DNA of 46,004 bases from an uncultured Burkholderiales bacterium (GTDB taxonomy: Bacteria > Pseudomonadota > Gammaproteobacteria > Burkholderiales > Burkholderiaceae_C). The DNA lies in NCBI GenBank assembly GCA_937864005.1, contig CALMIL010000226.1, forward strand, positions 1 through 46,004. Direction: 5' to 3'. Below are positions 33,096 through 45,891 of this stretch, one piece after another. Position 1 is the first letter of the stretch. The number at the start of each line of letters is the position of its first letter. The translations under genes and the position numbers were made by a program. Below the pieces are notes generated by a model, which saw nothing but the letters and a program-made list of their open reading frames with translations, was not told where the DNA came from and did not search any database.

Positions 33096-36000
33096 ATGAC
33101 CGAAACGACCCGCAGCCGATCCCCCCGCGCCAGCGCGCCCGCGCTTGCCCCGCAGCTCATCACCGACGAGGTGCTGCTGGAGAAATATGCCAAGGGCGAC
33201 GAGAAGAGCGCCGACGATATCCGGCTGCGCGTCGCGCGCGCACTGGCGCAGGTCGAGGCGCCCGAGCAGCGCGCCGCGTGGGAGGCGCGCTTCCTCGACG
33301 CCCAGCAGCGCGGCTTCATCCCGGCCGGGCGGATCAGCTCGGCGGCTGGCACGGCCCTTTCGGCGACCCTCATCAACTGCTTCGTGCAGCCGGTCGGCGA
33401 TTCGATCGCGACCGACGAGGAGGGCCACCCCGGCATCTACACGGCGCTCACCGAAGCGGCCGAGACGATGCGCCGCGGCGGCGGCGTCGGCTACGACTTC
33501 TCGCGCATCCGCCCGCGCGGCGCCTGGGTCGGCAGCACGCAATCCAACGCCTCGGGGCCGGTGAGCTACATGCGCGTCTTCGACCGAAGCTGCGAGACGG
33601 TCGAGAGCGCCGGCAGCCGGCGCGGCGCGCAGATGGGCGTGCTGCGCTGCGACCACCCCGACGTCGAGGAGTTCATCCACGCCAAGGACAGCGGCGACCT
33701 GAAGAACTTCAACATCTCGGTCGGCGTGACCGACGCCTTCATGCGCGCGGTGCGCGACGGCACCGACATCGAACTCGTGCACCGCGCCGAACCCGGCCCG
33801 GGGCAGAAGGCCGACGGCGCCTACCAGCGCGACGACGGGATGTGGGTCTTTCGCAAGCTCACAGCGCGCGCGTTGTGGCAGCAGATCATGCAGTCGACCT
33901 ACGACCACGCCGAGCCCGGCGTGCTGTTCCTCGACCGCATCAACACCGACAACAACCTGCGCTACTGCGAGACGATCTCGAGCACGAATCCCTGCGTCAC
34001 CGCCGACACCTGGATCGCGACGTCGCAAGGCGCGCGCCAGGTGCGCGAACTCGTCGGTCAACCGTTTACCGCGCTGGTCGACGGCAAGGGCTACGTGACG
34101 GAGTCGGCGGGATTCTTCGCCACCGGGGTGAAGCCGGTCTGCAGGCTACGCACGCGCCAGGGTCACGAATTGCGACTGACCGCAGATCACCGGCTGCGGC
34201 GGGTGACGAAGAAATCGCGCTACCTGATCGAGAGCGATTGGGTGCAGGCCGGCTCGCTCGAGCCGGGTGACGAGATCGTGCTGCACGATCACCGCGCGCT
34301 CGATGGCTGGGAGGGCGAGTTCAGCGAAGCCGAGGGCTATCTGCTCGGCCTGCTCGTCGGCGACGGCACGTTGAAGCACGACAAGGCCGTACTTTCGGTG
34401 TGGGCGCCCGAGCTGGCGGTCGTCGGCGCACAGGCTACTGTCGCCCACAGCGCGAGCGGCATCATGCAGGCCGCCCTGCGTGCCGCAGGCACGCTTTCGC
34501 ATCGCAGCGACTTCCGGGGCTGGCAGCGGCCGATCGCGGGCCGCGGCGAGATGCGCATGGCTTCGGCCGCGCTGCGCGACCTGGCCTTGGATTGCGGCAT
34601 GGCCGTGGGGCACAAGGCGATCACGCCGAAGATGGAGTCGGGGTCGTCCGACTTCTGCCGCGGCTTGCTGCGCGGCCTGTTCGACGCCGATGGCTCGGTG
34701 CAGGGCAGCCAGGACAAGGGCGTCAGCGTGCGGCTGAGCCAGGCCGACGATGCGCTGCTGCGCAGCGTGCAGCGCATCCTGCTGCGCCTGGGCATCGCAT
34801 CGACGATCTATCGCGAGCGCCGCCCGGCGCAACGCAGGGCGCTGCCCGACGGGCGGGGCGGCATGCGCGAGTATCCGACGCAGGCGGAGCATGAACTCGT
34901 GATCACCGGCGACAACATCGCGCGGTTCGCCGACCGCATCGGCTTCGAGGATCACGCCAAGGCCGCGCGGCTCGAGCGGCTGCTCGGCGCCTACCGCCGC
35001 GAGCTGAACCGCGAGCGCTTCGTCGCCGAGGTCGAGAGCATCGAACCCGATGGCGTCGAAGAGGTGTTCGACGCCACGGTCGAGCATGTGCACGCGTTCG
35101 ATGCGAATGGCCTGGTCGCGCACAACTGCGGCGAGCAGCCGCTGCCTGCCTACGGCTGCTGCTGCCTCGGCTCGATCGACCTCACGCGCTTCGTGCGCGC
35201 GCCGTTCGAGGCCGATGCCGGCTTCGACGAGGCCGCGTTCGGCGAGGTCGTGCGCGTGGCGGTGCGCATGCTCGACAACGTGCTCGACGTGAGCGTGTGG
35301 CCGCTGCCGCAGCAGCTCGCCGAGGCGCGCAGCAAGCGGCGCATCGGCCTCGGCTTCACCGGCCTGGGCGACGCGCTCGTGATGCTCGGCCTGCGCTACG
35401 ACGAAGCGCCGGCGCGCGCCTTCGCGGCGAAGGTCGCCGAGACGATGCGCAACACCGCCTACGAGGCGTCGGTCGAACTCGCGAAGGAGCGCGGCGCGTT
35501 CCCGCTCTTCAACGCCGACCTCTACCTCGCGAGCGGCAACTTCGCGTCGCGCCTGCCGGCGCAGCTCAAGGAGCGCATTCGCACCCATGGCCTGCGCAAT
35601 TCGCACCTGCTGTCGATCGCGCCGACCGGCACCATCAGCCTCGCGTTCGCCGACAACGCGAGCAACGGCATCGAGCCCGCGTTCAGCTGGACCTACAAGC
35701 GCAAGAAGCGCGAGCCCGACGGCACCTTCAAGGAGTACGCCGTCGAGGACCACGCGTGGCGGCTGTACCACCACCTGAAGGGCGGCGACGCCGAGCTCAC
35801 GCCGGCCTTCGTCACCGCGCTCGAGATGAGCGCGCAGGCGCACGCCGAGATGGTCGCCGCGGTCGCGCCGTTCGTCGACACCGCGATCTCGAAGACGGTC
35901 AACGTGCCGGCCGACTATCCGTTCGAGGACTTCAAGAACCTCTACCTGCAGGCCTGGGAGAAGGGCCTGAAGGGCCTGGCGACGTACCGGCCGAACGCGG

Positions 36001-37187
36001 TGCTCGGCTCGGTGCTGAGCGTCGAAGTCAAGCCGGCACCGCTCACCGCGCCGGACGCCAACCAGCGCCTCGCGCTCGATCGCCTGCCGGCGCCGGTGCT
36101 GGCGTCGCTGCGCTGGCCGGGCCGGCCCGATCTGGCGGCAGGCAATTCGGCCTGGACCTACATGATCCAGCATCCGCACGGCGACTTCGCGCTCTTCGTC
36201 GGCGAGTTGCCGATCGAGCGGCGCGAGCCGTCGGACGGCGCGCAGGCCCGCGAGCAGGCGGCCGAGCGGCGCGACGCGGCTGCCAGCCGCAGCGTACCGA
36301 CGCGTCCGTTCGAGGTCTGGGTCAACGGCGCCGAGCAGCCGCGCGGCCTGGGTGCGATGGCCAAGACGCTGTCGATGGACCTGCGCACCAACGACGCCGC
36401 CTGGCTGCGCCTGAAGCTCGACGCGCTCGCCACCGTCGCCGAGGAGCGCGCCTTCGAGATGCCCGTGCCGCCGTACGGCGAGAAGCGCATGTTCCCGGGC
36501 GTCGTCGCGGCGACCGCGGCGGTGCTGCGCTGGCGCTGCGAGCAGCTCGGCGCGCTCGCCGAGGGCGGTCCGACGCCGGTGATGGACGCGCTCTTCAGCC
36601 TGGATGAGCCGCGCACCGGCCCGTCCGGAACGCTCGCCTGGTCGGCTGACATCGACAACCCGGCATCGGGCGAATCGCTCACCCTCACGCTCAAGGAGAT
36701 CACGCTCCCGGGCCCCGACGGCGCCCCGGTCACAAGGCCGTGCGCGCTCGCGTTCTCGGGCAACTACCCGCGCGCGCTCGACGGACTGGCGCGCATCCTC
36801 TCGCTCGACATGCGCGTCGTCGATCCGGCGTGGATCGGCATGAAGCTCAGGAAGCTGCTGAACTACGCCGAGCCGCTCGGCCACTTCATGGCCTTCGTGC
36901 CGACGCTGCCCGGCAGCCCGCGCCGCCAGCAGGTCTGGCCCTCGACCGTGGCCTACATGGCGCGCCTGCTGATCCACCGCTACGCGATGCTCGGCGTGCT
37001 CAACGAAGAGGGCTTCCCGCTGCGCGAGATGGGCGTCCTCGAATCGCCCGTCGCTTCGGCGGGTGGTGCCGTCGCGACGCAGGAACTCGCAGGCGCGCGC
37101 TGCCCCGAATGCGGCAACGCGACACTGATCCACCGCGACGGCTGCGAGTTCTGCACCGCGTGCGGGTATGTGGGGCAGTGCGGGTGA
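33096..37187 (+). CDS. nrdJ: Adenosylcobalamin-dependent (class II) ribonucleotide reductase containing an intein
   Basis: The precursor has 1363 residues; removing the 378-residue intein (300-677) leaves 985, a normal size for the long NrdJ type. The enzyme reduces ribonucleotides to deoxyribonucleotides using B12. Recognisable parts are [40 protein letters not shown], the spliced active site [14 protein letters not shown], and [10 protein letters not shown]. Two TSCPD-like repeats ([14 protein letters not shown] and [14 protein letters not shown]) and a Cys-rich tail (CPEC, CEFC, CGYVGQC) follow. The Cys directly after the intein corresponds to the thiyl-radical Cys of class I NrdA (N-x-C-x-E pattern), so the precursor should be inactive until spliced. 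AGGAG at 33086-33090 precedes ATG 33096. B12 control is common for this gene, but the leader shows only weak riboswitch-like pieces. Confidence 0.96.
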   Translation: MTETTRSRSPRASAPALAPQLITDEVLLEKYAKGDEKSADDIRLRVARALAQVEAPEQRAAWEARFLDAQQRGFIPAGRISSAAGTALSATLINCFVQPVGDSIATDEEGHPGIYTALTEAAETMRRGGGVGYDFSRIRPRGAWVGSTQSNASGPVSYMRVFDRSCETVESAGSRRGAQMGVLRCDHPDVEEFIHAKDSGDLKNFNISVGVTDAFMRAVRDGTDIELVHRAEPGPGQKADGAYQRDDGMWVFRKLTARALWQQIMQSTYDHAEPGVLFLDRINTDNNLRYCETISSTNPCVTADTWIATSQGARQVRELVGQPFTALVDGKGYVTESAGFFATGVKPVCRLRTRQGHELRLTADHRLRRVTKKSRYLIESDWVQAGSLEPGDEIVLHDHRALDGWEGEFSEAEGYLLGLLVGDGTLKHDKAVLSVWAPELAVVGAQATVAHSASGIMQAALRAAGTLSHRSDFRGWQRPIAGRGEMRMASAALRDLALDCGMAVGHKAITPKMESGSSDFCRGLLRGLFDADGSVQGSQDKGVSVRLSQADDALLRSVQRILLRLGIASTIYRERRPAQRRALPDGRGGMREYPTQAEHELVITGDNIARFADRIGFEDHAKAARLERLLGAYRRELNRERFVAEVESIEPDGVEEVFDATVEHVHAFDANGLVAHNCGEQPLPAYGCCCLGSIDLTRFVRAPFEADAGFDEAAFGEVVRVAVRMLDNVLDVSVWPLPQQLAEARSKRRIGLGFTGLGDALVMLGLRYDEAPARAFAAKVAETMRNTAYEASVELAKERGAFPLFNADLYLASGNFASRLPAQLKERIRTHGLRNSHLLSIAPTGTISLAFADNASNGIEPAFSWTYKRKKREPDGTFKEYAVEDHAWRLYHHLKGGDAELTPAFVTALEMSAQAHAEMVAAVAPFVDTAISKTVNVPADYPFEDFKNLYLQAWEKGLKGLATYRPNAVLGSVLSVEVKPAPLTAPDANQRLALDRLPAPVLASLRWPGRPDLAAGNSAWTYMIQHPHGDFALFVGELPIERREPSDGAQAREQAAERRDAAASRSVPTRPFEVWVNGAEQPRGLGAMAKTLSMDLRTNDAAWLRLKLDALATVAEERAFEMPVPPYGEKRMFPGVVAATAAVLRWRCEQLGALAEGGPTPVMDALFSLDEPRTGPSGTLAWSADIDNPASGESLTLTLKEITLPGPDGAPVTRPCALAFSGNYPRALDGLARILSLDMRVVDPAWIGMKLRKLLNYAEPLGHFMAFVPTLPGSPRRQQVWPSTVAYMARLLIHRYAMLGVLNEEGFPLREMGVLESPVASAGGAVATQELAGARCPECGNATLIHRDGCEFCTACGYVGQCG
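33993..35126 (+). mobile_element. LAGLIDADG intein within NrdJ
   Basis: The in-frame element encodes 378 residues, precursor positions 300-677. Block A starts with Cys1 ([13 protein letters not shown]), block B is LTADHRL, and the C-terminal blocks read [25 protein letters not shown], ending in His-Asn followed by +1 Cys. These are the residues needed for standard class 1 splicing. Two LAGLIDADG motifs, [11 protein letters not shown] and [11 protein letters not shown], mark a homing endonuclease that looks intact, so the element may still be mobile. The insertion lies between NP and CGEQ, at the catalytic core. Confidence 0.95.
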
Positions 37188-37208
37188 CCTGAACGCAAAC
37201 CCGGCCCG

Positions 37209-38192
37209 GTGGTGGCGCAGCGCGACCGACTCTACAAGCTCGAGAGCTGGCTGGAGAGCGGGCGCTGCGTGCGCCGCGACTTCCTGCTGCGCGAGCTCGA
37301 GGTCTCGCCCGCGACGCTCAAGCGCGACATCGCTTGGCTGCGCGACCGCCACAACGCACCGATCGCGTGGGACGCCGGGCAGCAGGGCTGGCGCCTCGAA
37401 CATGCGGCCACGCCAGGCGGCGAGCAGTTCGAGCTGCCCGGCCTGTGGTTCAGCGCGCAGGAGATCCACGCGCTGCTGAGCATGCAGCACCTGCTGGCTA
37501 GCCTCGACGCCGGCGGCCTGCTCGGGCCGCACATCGAGCCGCTGATGAAGCGGCTGCACAAGTTGCTGGGCAGCGGCGCGCCGGCACGAGCCGACGTCGC
37601 GCGCCGCATCCGCGTGCTCACGGTCGGCGCGCGCCGCATGCACCTGCCGCACTTCCAGGCGCTGGGCAGCGCGCTGCTGCGGCGCCGGCGCGTGTCGATC
37701 CGCCACCGCAGCCGTGCGCGCGCCGAGAGCACCGAGCGCGAAGTCTCGCCGCAGCGCCTGGTGCACTACCGCGACAACTGGTACCTCGACGCCTGGTGCC
37801 ACTGGCGCGAGGCGCTGCGCAGCTTCGCCGTCGATGCGGTCGAGAGCGTGCGCGTCATCGACCGCGCGGCGATCGAGATTGCCGACGCCGAACTCGACGA
37901 CATCCTCGGTGCCGGCTACGGCATCTTCGCCGGCCGCGAAGTGAAGTGGGCGCGGCTGCGCTTCTCGCCCGAACGCTCGCGCTGGGTCGCCGCCGAAACC
38001 TGGCACCCCAGACAGCGCGGCCGCCTCGACGCCCAGGGCCGCTGGATGCTGGACCTGCCCTACGCCGACCCGCGCGAACTGGTGATGGACATCCTGCGCC
38101 ACGTGCCCGAGGTGCAGGTGATGTGGCCGGAGGAACTGGCCGACGAGGTCAGAAGCAAGCTCGTGGAGGGGGTGGGGAGGCTGGATGAATGA
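37209..38192 (+). CDS. WYL-domain transcriptional regulator (HTH-WYL-WCX)
   Basis: A 327-residue regulator. Residues 1-65 form a winged helix-turn-helix (DFLLRELEVSPATLKRDIAWLRD). The WYL domain spans about 145-215 and includes NWYLDAWCHWR near 188-198 (WYLDAWC fits the signature). The C-terminal extension (about 240-327) matches the WCX region. WYL proteins often sense nucleic acids or nucleotide ligands and control defence and DNA-damage genes, including some CRISPR loci. The start is GTG 37209, 21 bases after nrdJ, with a GTG at 37212 as alternative; the ribosome site is poor. It lies 106 bases upstream of the small gene that opens the cas operon, so control of that operon is a sensible inference but is not shown by a visible operator. 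Confidence 0.9.
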   Translation: MVAQRDRLYKLESWLESGRCVRRDFLLRELEVSPATLKRDIAWLRDRHNAPIAWDAGQQGWRLEHAATPGGEQFELPGLWFSAQEIHALLSMQHLLASLDAGGLLGPHIEPLMKRLHKLLGSGAPARADVARRIRVLTVGARRMHLPHFQALGSALLRRRRVSIRHRSRARAESTEREVSPQRLVHYRDNWYLDAWCHWREALRSFAVDAVESVRVIDRAAIEIADAELDDILGAGYGIFAGREVKWARLRFSPERSRWVAAETWHPRQRGRLDAQGRWMLDLPYADPRELVMDILRHVPEVQVMWPEELADEVRSKLVEGVGRLDE

Positions 38193-38298
38193 ACAGCGGA
38201 GAGTACCGTTGCAGGGTCACGCGATGACCTTCGCGGCAGGCATGATTCGGCCGGTGTCCAAGGGCGCAGCCTCGGACTGCAGAACGGGAGCGAGCGGA

Positions 38299-38499
38299 AT
38301 GGACTGGAAAGAAGCGATCCGGAAATGGCGCGCTCTGCCGGAAGAGGAGCGGCAGCGCTTGCGACGCGAGAGCATCCCGGGCAAGGTTGCCCGCAGCTTC
38401 GCGTTCGAGGGTGAGCCGGTGGATCTGGCGATGCTGGAGGCGGAGCTTGCGCGGCAGCCGATGCCGCCGGTGCGTGCGAATCCCGCGGCAATGGAGTGA
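38299..38499 (+). CDS. Small hypothetical protein leading the cas operon
   Basis: A 66-residue highly charged protein that I do not recognise. It begins MDWKEAIRKWRALPEEER, continues through RESIPGKVARSFAFEGEPVD, and ends in a short helix (MLEAELARQ) and a Pro-rich tail. The predicted content is two helices around a short strand. GGGAG lies eight bases before ATG 38299; a longer frame from 38185 has no ribosome site and no protein-like residues, so the short start is preferred. Its TGA overlaps the GTG start of cas3, so it is translationally coupled to the CRISPR effector genes. It could be a small Cas accessory, a small antitoxin-like repressor of the operon, or an unrelated leader peptide. 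Confidence 0.65.
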   Translation: MDWKEAIRKWRALPEEERQRLRRESIPGKVARSFAFEGEPVDLAMLEAELARQPMPPVRANPAAME

Positions 38500-41211
38500 A
38501 TCCAGCCGTGGCTGTCGTGAACAAGGAGCAGTGCGCCCCCAGGCTGCGCGCAGCGCTCGATCTTCCAGACGGTGAGACGCCGTTTCCTTGGCAGGAGCGA
38601 CTGCTCGAGGATTTTCTTGCGGGCAAGCAGCCGATGGCGCTCGATATCCCGACCGGGCTTGGCAAGACGGCGGTGATGGCGATCTGGCTCGTAGCCCGCG
38701 CCTGCGGTGCCACTGTTCCTCGACGACTGGTGTACGTCGTCGATCGGCGCGCGGTGGTGGACCAAGCCACTTCGGTGGCGGAGCGTCTGTGTGCATGGGT
38801 TGGACAGGATCCTGCCGTGAAGACCGCGCTCGGCATCGAAGGCACGTTGCCCGTCTCGACCTTGCGTGGCCAGCACGTCGACAACAGGGCATGGCTCGAA
38901 GATCCGGCTCGACCCGCAATCGTGCTCGGCACGGTGGACATGGTCGGATCACGGCTGCTCTTCGGCGGTTACGCCGTCTCGCGCAGGATGCGTCCGTATC
39001 ACGCCGGGCTGCTAGGCGCCGATGCATTGATCGTGCTCGACGAGGCTCATCTCGTTCCGCCCTTCGAGCGCTTGATCGAGCAGGTGGCCTCGGGCACCGA
39101 TGCCGGAGGCCGGCCGCTCGGGCCGGCCCAACCTGCGCGCGACCCGCTCGTGCCGTCATTGCGCTTCCTGTCGCTGTCGGCCACCGGGCGCACTCGACGG
39201 GCCGACGAGGTCTTCGGCCTGTCCGACGCCGACGAAAGCCACCCGATCGTCCGGCGGCGCCTGTCGGCCAGCAAGCGCTTGATGCTGGCGGATGGAGTTC
39301 CGACGAAGGACTTGCACGAGCATCTGGCGGCGCATGCCTGGGAGCTCGCGGGCAAGGGCACGCGGGCCGCGCGCATCATCGTCTTCTGCACCAGCCGGGA
39401 CCATGCCCAGAAGGTCCAGGAGACGCTGCAGAAGCTGGCCGGGAGGGAGCTGGCCATCGACACCGAACTCTTCGTCGGCGGACGCAGGGTGTATGAACGC
39501 GAGACGGCCGCGCGCCGACTCGAGTCGCTGGGCTTCATCGCAGGAAGCGGAAGGGCTACGGAACGCATCGCCTTCGTGATCGCCACCGCAGCCGGCGAGG
39601 TCGGCGTGGACCTCGACGCCGACCATGCCGTGTGCGACCTCGTCGCCTGGGAACGGATGGTGCAGCGCCTGGGCCGCGTCAATCGACGCGGTGAAGGTGA
39701 CGCGAGCGTGATCGTGGTACCGGCCCTCGATGACGACGAGCAGGTGAAGCAGCGCAGCGATGCCGTGCGCCAGTTGATCGAGGCGCTGCCGCGTCATCGG
39801 GACGCTTCATTCGACGCCAGCCCGCGCGCGCTCACGGCGTTGAAGACGCAGGCCGGGCGGGGTGCGCTGATTGAACAGGCGAGCACGCCCGCACCGCTGC
39901 ATCCGCCGCTGACGCGCGCAGTCGTCGAGGCCTGGGCGATGACCTCGCTGGAGGAGCACAGCGGCCGGCCCGAAGTGGCCCCGTGGATTCGCGGCTGGCC
40001 CGACGAGAAGGACTCGCCGCAGACGACCGTGGTCTGGCGCGCCCACCTGCCTGTGACCGACGACGGGCGGCTCTTCGGCCGGCAGGATCTCGAGGCCTTC
40101 CGCGATGCGGCGGACCCGCACCTGGCCGAGCGGCTCGAGACCGAAACCTGGCGCGTGCTCGACTGGCTGAGCAAGCGCGCCAGGAGCCTGGCGCCGCTGC
40201 CGGCCGATGAAGCCGGCGCGGCACGCATCGAGCGGCCGCTCTACTGCAGCGACGTCGTGGCGGTCGTCTTCGACCCACCCTCCGGGAAGGACTTCGTCCT
40301 GCGGGCGGACGAAGTTGCGAACGCCGACAAGCGCCGGCGCGTTGACCTGGAGCGCGCGCTGGGCGGTGCCGTGCTCATGGTCGACCGGCGGATCGGCGGG
40401 CTCGCCGACGGCCTGCTGAACGATGCCGTCGGCTACGACCCCGGGCGCGACGAAATCGACATCACCCAGATCGACGGCGACGGCGCACCGCGCGTCGTTC
40501 CGTTCCGCACGCGCCGGGTCGACGACGCGGACACCCTCGCCGCGCCCGCAGGCTGGCGAACCGAAGCAAGTGTTGCGCTGGGCCGCTCCGATGAAGGCGC
40601 CACCACCTGGCTGATGATCGAGAGCCTGGCAGGGCAGCCCGCCGAATCGGAGGAGGGCCGCTCCAGCGCCAGACGCGCCCAGTTGCTCGACGAGCACCAG
40701 AGGTGGACGGAGTCCGCGGCCCTGCGCTTGGCCGGCGCGCTGCAACTGCCGTCGGACCTGACCGAGATGCTGGCGGTGGCGGCGCGGCTGCACGACGAGG
40801 GCAAGAAGGCGCGGTGCTGGCAGCAGGCATTCGGCGCGCCCGCCGTTGGCATGCCGCCGTACGCCAAGACCACGCGCCGCCCAGACATTGCGAGGCTGCA
40901 CGGCTACCGGCACGAACTCGGCTCGCTGCCTCATGCCGAGGCGCACGAGCGGGTCAAGGCGCTGCCGCCGCAATTGCGCGAACTCTGCCTGCACCTGATC
41001 GCGGCGCATCACGGCAACGCTCGGCCGCTGATCCGTACCACCGGCGCCGAAGAGCCGCCGAGCCGCCTGGTCGACCGCGCACGCGGCATCGCGCTGCGCT
41101 TTGCCGCGCTGAACAAGGCCTGGGGACCGTGGGGCCTGGCCTGGTGGGAAGCACTGCTGCGCGCGGCCGATCAGCAGGCATCGCGTCGCAACGACGAGGT
41201 TGGGGGTGTTC

Positions 41212-41219
<8 letters not shown>
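38496..41219 (+). CDS. cas3: CRISPR-associated helicase-nuclease Cas3, type I-G (GSU0051-like)
   Basis: A 907-residue Cas3 with the helicase first and the HD nuclease last, the order seen in type I-G (formerly I-U). Helicase motifs are Walker A PTGLGKT (52-58), DEAH (182-185), SAT (228-230), GEVGVDLDADH (motif V) and QRLGRVNRR (motif VI). The HD domain occupies the last 180 residues, with HD at 766-767 in LHDEGK and His838/His839 in AAHHGN. The enzyme unwinds and degrades DNA recognised by the Cascade complex. The start is GTG 38496, overlapping the preceding TGA; GTG 38508 is an alternative. The stop overlaps csb3 by eight bases, so the effector genes form one translationally coupled operon. 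Confidence 0.95.
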
Positions 41220-43175
<1,956 letters not shown>

Positions 43176-43176
43176 A

Positions 43177-45465
43177 GTGACGCAGCACCTCGTCCTCAGC
43201 GTCCGGCTGCACGAAGACGGCCTCGGCACTGCACGCTACCACGGCATGAGCCAAGGCGCGCCCGAGTGGCCGCCGGCGCCGGCACGTGTCTACCAGGCGC
43301 TGATCGCGGGTGCGGCACGAGGCCAAGCCTTGCCCCGGCATCTCGTGCCGGCGCTGCGATGGCTGGAGACCTTGCCGGCGCCGGCCATTGCCGCGCCACA
43401 TCGCACGCTCGGACAGGCGGTCGATCTGTTCGTGCCGAACAACGATGCCGACGCCATGGACGACCCGCGCGACGTTTCCGGAATCCGCACGGCCAAGTTT
43501 GTTCGGCCCAGCCTGTTCGCTGCCGATCTGCCGCTGCTCTACGCATGGCCGCTGCCAGGCGAGCCGGCGACCGGATCGAGTGCCGGCAAAGAGCACGCGG
43601 CTGCCATCGCCGAGGCTGCGAATGATCTGTACCAGCTGGGGCGCGGCATCGACATGGCGTGGGCTATCGCCGAATTGCTGGACGACGCTGCGCTTGCGGA
43701 GCGCCTGAGCGCCCATGGCGGCGTGGTCCATCGCCCCGAAGCCGGCGTTCGCGGAAGCCGCATGCTCGCCTGCCCCGCGCCCGGCTCCTTTGCGAGCCTC
43801 ATGCAGCGGCATCAAGCCGCAAAACTGCGCGCCGAAGGGGCGGGCAAGAAAGCGCGCCTACTGTTCGTCAATCCGCCCAAGCCGCGCTTTGCCAGCGTCT
43901 GCTACGAGCGCGCCCGCACGTTGGCCGTATTCGAGCTGCGCGACCGCGACGGGCCCAAACCCTGGCCGTGGGCGCTCGGGCGCGCTGCAAAGCTGGTTGA
44001 ATCCCTGCGCGACGCCGCCGCGGCGAAGCTGCGGACCGGACTCGGTGGCGATGCCGGCGCCATCGAGCGCAGCCTGGTCGGCCGCGCGGGGGATGGCAGC
44101 GGGGCCGTCCCTCCAGACGAGCGCTTGCGCATCGTTCCCATGCCGTCGATCGGCTCGGTGCACGCCGACCGCGCCATCCGGCGGGTGCTCGTCGAGGTGC
44201 CGAGTGGCGCACCGCTGCGTGCCACCGACGTCGAATGGGCGTTCTCCGGGCTGGATTGGGCTGACCCCGAGACGGGGGAACTTTGTCCGCTGGTGGTGAC
44301 GCGAAGCGAGAGTGACGACATGCTGGGCCACTATGTCGGACCGAGTCGCCGCTGGCGTTCGGTGACGGCGGTGGCTCTTCCGGAGACCGCGCGACGCAGG
44401 CGAATCGATCCGACGCGCATCCGGCAGGAAGCCAAGAGTGCGCAGGAGCGCCTGGCCGAGGAGGGTCGCGCAGCGGCGGCGGTGCGCGCGGCGCTGCGGC
44501 ACGCAGGGGTCTTGGGCGTCGCGACGATGGTGCGCGTGCAGCGCGAGCCCTTCGATGCGAAGGGCGTGCGGGCAGAATCCTTCGCCGAAGGCACTCGCTT
44601 CCCGAAGGAGCGGCTGTGGCACGTTGAGTTCGAGCTCGACCGGCCGATCGGCGGGCCGCTGGTGATCGGTGACGGTCGCTTCGTCGGGCTGGGCGTGATG
44701 GCGCCGGCCGTCGAAACCGGCGAGCGCACGGCGGTCGAGGGCGTTCGCCGCATGCCTCTACCCGTTGCGCTGCACGGCGGTGGGTTCTTTGCGCTGGCTG
44801 TCGTCGGCCGGTCGGAGGCGGATGAAGACGCGCCGATCGTGCTTGCGCGGGCCTTGCGTCGCGCGGTCCTGGCGCGTGTGCGCGACGTGCTCGGGCTGGC
44901 GCCGGACGCCGGGCTCGATCGCTTCTTCAGCGGGCACGAGCGCGACGGAGCCAAATCCACCGCGAGCATGCAGCGCCACCTCGCGTTTCAGTGGGACGGG
45001 CCGCGGCGGCGCTTGCTGGTGATCGCGCCGCACCAGCTGGAGCGCCGCGCGCCTACGTGGCATGAGCGGCGGCAACTTCGGACGCTGGATCGTGCGCTCG
45101 AAGGTTTGGTCGATCTGCGTGCCGGCGCGGCGGGCTGCCTTGCCGTGCAGCGCTTACCGTCGTCGCCCGACGATCCGTTGTTGACGCCCGCTGTCAGCTG
45201 GTCTTCGGTGGCACCCTTTGCCGTCACCCGGCATCGCAAACGCAGCTCGGCCGCGGAAGCCGTAGCCGCCGACGTACTCTCCGAATGCGATCGGTGCGGA
45301 CTGCCCCGGCCACAGGTGACGGTGATCGATATCCGCGCAGCTTCGCGACAGGGCCTCGAGGCACGTGTAGCGCTCCGCTTCGCAACTGCCGTGACGGGGC
45401 CGATCGCTTTGGGGAGAACAGCGCTTCTGGGCGGCGGTCTGTTCGCAGCTACTGGCCCGAGCTAA
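43177..45465 (+). CDS. csb2: Cas5-Cas6 fusion protein Csb2 (GSU0054-like)
   Basis: A 762-residue RAMP-family protein expected to cap the crRNA 5' end (Cas5 part) and process pre-crRNA (Cas6 part). The N-terminus TQHLVLSVRLHEDGLGTARYHG with EWPPAPARVYQALIAGA is characteristic of Csb2. Near residue 400 lies MLGHYVGPSRRWRSVTAVAL. Around residue 495 comes the Gly-rich RAMP loop PLVIGDGRFVGLGVMAP. The last third (MQRHLAFQWDGPRRRLLVIAP) seems to be an extra RAMP-like or extension region. The start is GTG 43177, one base after the csb1 stop; an upstream frame overlaps csb1. The cleavage His cannot be assigned from sequence alone. Its TAA overlaps the convergent stop of the PIN gene by four bases. 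Confidence 0.9.
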   Translation: MTQHLVLSVRLHEDGLGTARYHGMSQGAPEWPPAPARVYQALIAGAARGQALPRHLVPALRWLETLPAPAIAAPHRTLGQAVDLFVPNNDADAMDDPRDVSGIRTAKFVRPSLFAADLPLLYAWPLPGEPATGSSAGKEHAAAIAEAANDLYQLGRGIDMAWAIAELLDDAALAERLSAHGGVVHRPEAGVRGSRMLACPAPGSFASLMQRHQAAKLRAEGAGKKARLLFVNPPKPRFASVCYERARTLAVFELRDRDGPKPWPWALGRAAKLVESLRDAAAAKLRTGLGGDAGAIERSLVGRAGDGSGAVPPDERLRIVPMPSIGSVHADRAIRRVLVEVPSGAPLRATDVEWAFSGLDWADPETGELCPLVVTRSESDDMLGHYVGPSRRWRSVTAVALPETARRRRIDPTRIRQEAKSAQERLAEEGRAAAAVRAALRHAGVLGVATMVRVQREPFDAKGVRAESFAEGTRFPKERLWHVEFELDRPIGGPLVIGDGRFVGLGVMAPAVETGERTAVEGVRRMPLPVALHGGGFFALAVVGRSEADEDAPIVLARALRRAVLARVRDVLGLAPDAGLDRFFSGHERDGAKSTASMQRHLAFQWDGPRRRLLVIAPHQLERRAPTWHERRQLRTLDRALEGLVDLRAGAAGCLAVQRLPSSPDDPLLTPAVSWSSVAPFAVTRHRKRSSAAEAVAADVLSECDRCGLPRPQVTVIDIRAASRQGLEARVALRFATAVTGPIALGRTALLGGGLFAATGPS

Positions 45466-45881
45466 GACCGAGCCCGCGAATGCTCAGCTGCCCACCCCAC
45501 CCACTCCCTCGCCGTCATGACCTTCACCCCCAGCTGCGCCGGAAAATGTTTCGCGTTGCCCGTCACCACCGGGCAGCCAGCGGCCAGCGCGCAGGCGATG
45601 AAGGCCCAGTCGGTCGGGTCGGGCAGCGGCGGGCTGCCGTCGTACGCCGGCACTTCAACCCACAAGGCCTGGGCTTCGAAGAGCGACAGCACGTCGTCGA
45701 TGTCGTCCGGCCGCAGGCGCAGGCGTCGGCGCGGCAGCACAGCCCGGTACTCGGCCATGATCTCCCGGCAGGCCACGGGCTCCAGAGTCAGCAAGGCCAC
45801 TTGGCGCAACACCGCTCCGGGCGGGCCGTCCGGCCGCAGCAAGCCCGAAACGAGGATGTTGGTGTCGATGACGGCGCGCAT
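45462..45881 (-). CDS. PIN-domain toxin (VapC-like, putative TA system toxin)
   Basis: A 139-residue PIN-family RNase. The first metal Asp is in MRAVIDTNILVSGLLRP (Asp6). Acidic residues follow in EIMAEYRAVL, and PDPTDWAFIACALAAGCPVVTGNAKHF gives the third and fourth positions of the active site. The protein resembles the COG1569 group of putative toxins. The upstream antitoxin gene on the same strand ends ten bases before this start. It is convergent with csb2 and their stop codons overlap over 45462-45465. A canonical toxin role (RNA cleavage) is established for the family; activity here is inferred. Confidence 0.88.
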   Translation of the reverse strand: MRAVIDTNILVSGLLRPDGPPGAVLRQVALLTLEPVACREIMAEYRAVLPRRRLRLRPDDIDDVLSLFEAQALWVEVPAYDGSPPLPDPTDWAFIACALAAGCPVVTGNAKHFPAQLGVKVMTAREWVGWAAEHSRARS

Positions 45882-45891
45882 CGGCGCGCCG

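Noticed and set aside
34146..38102. A 1318-codon minus-strand frame across nrdJ and the WYL gene
   Set aside because: Low-complexity Arg/Ala/Glu composition with no motif, opposite two well-supported genes.
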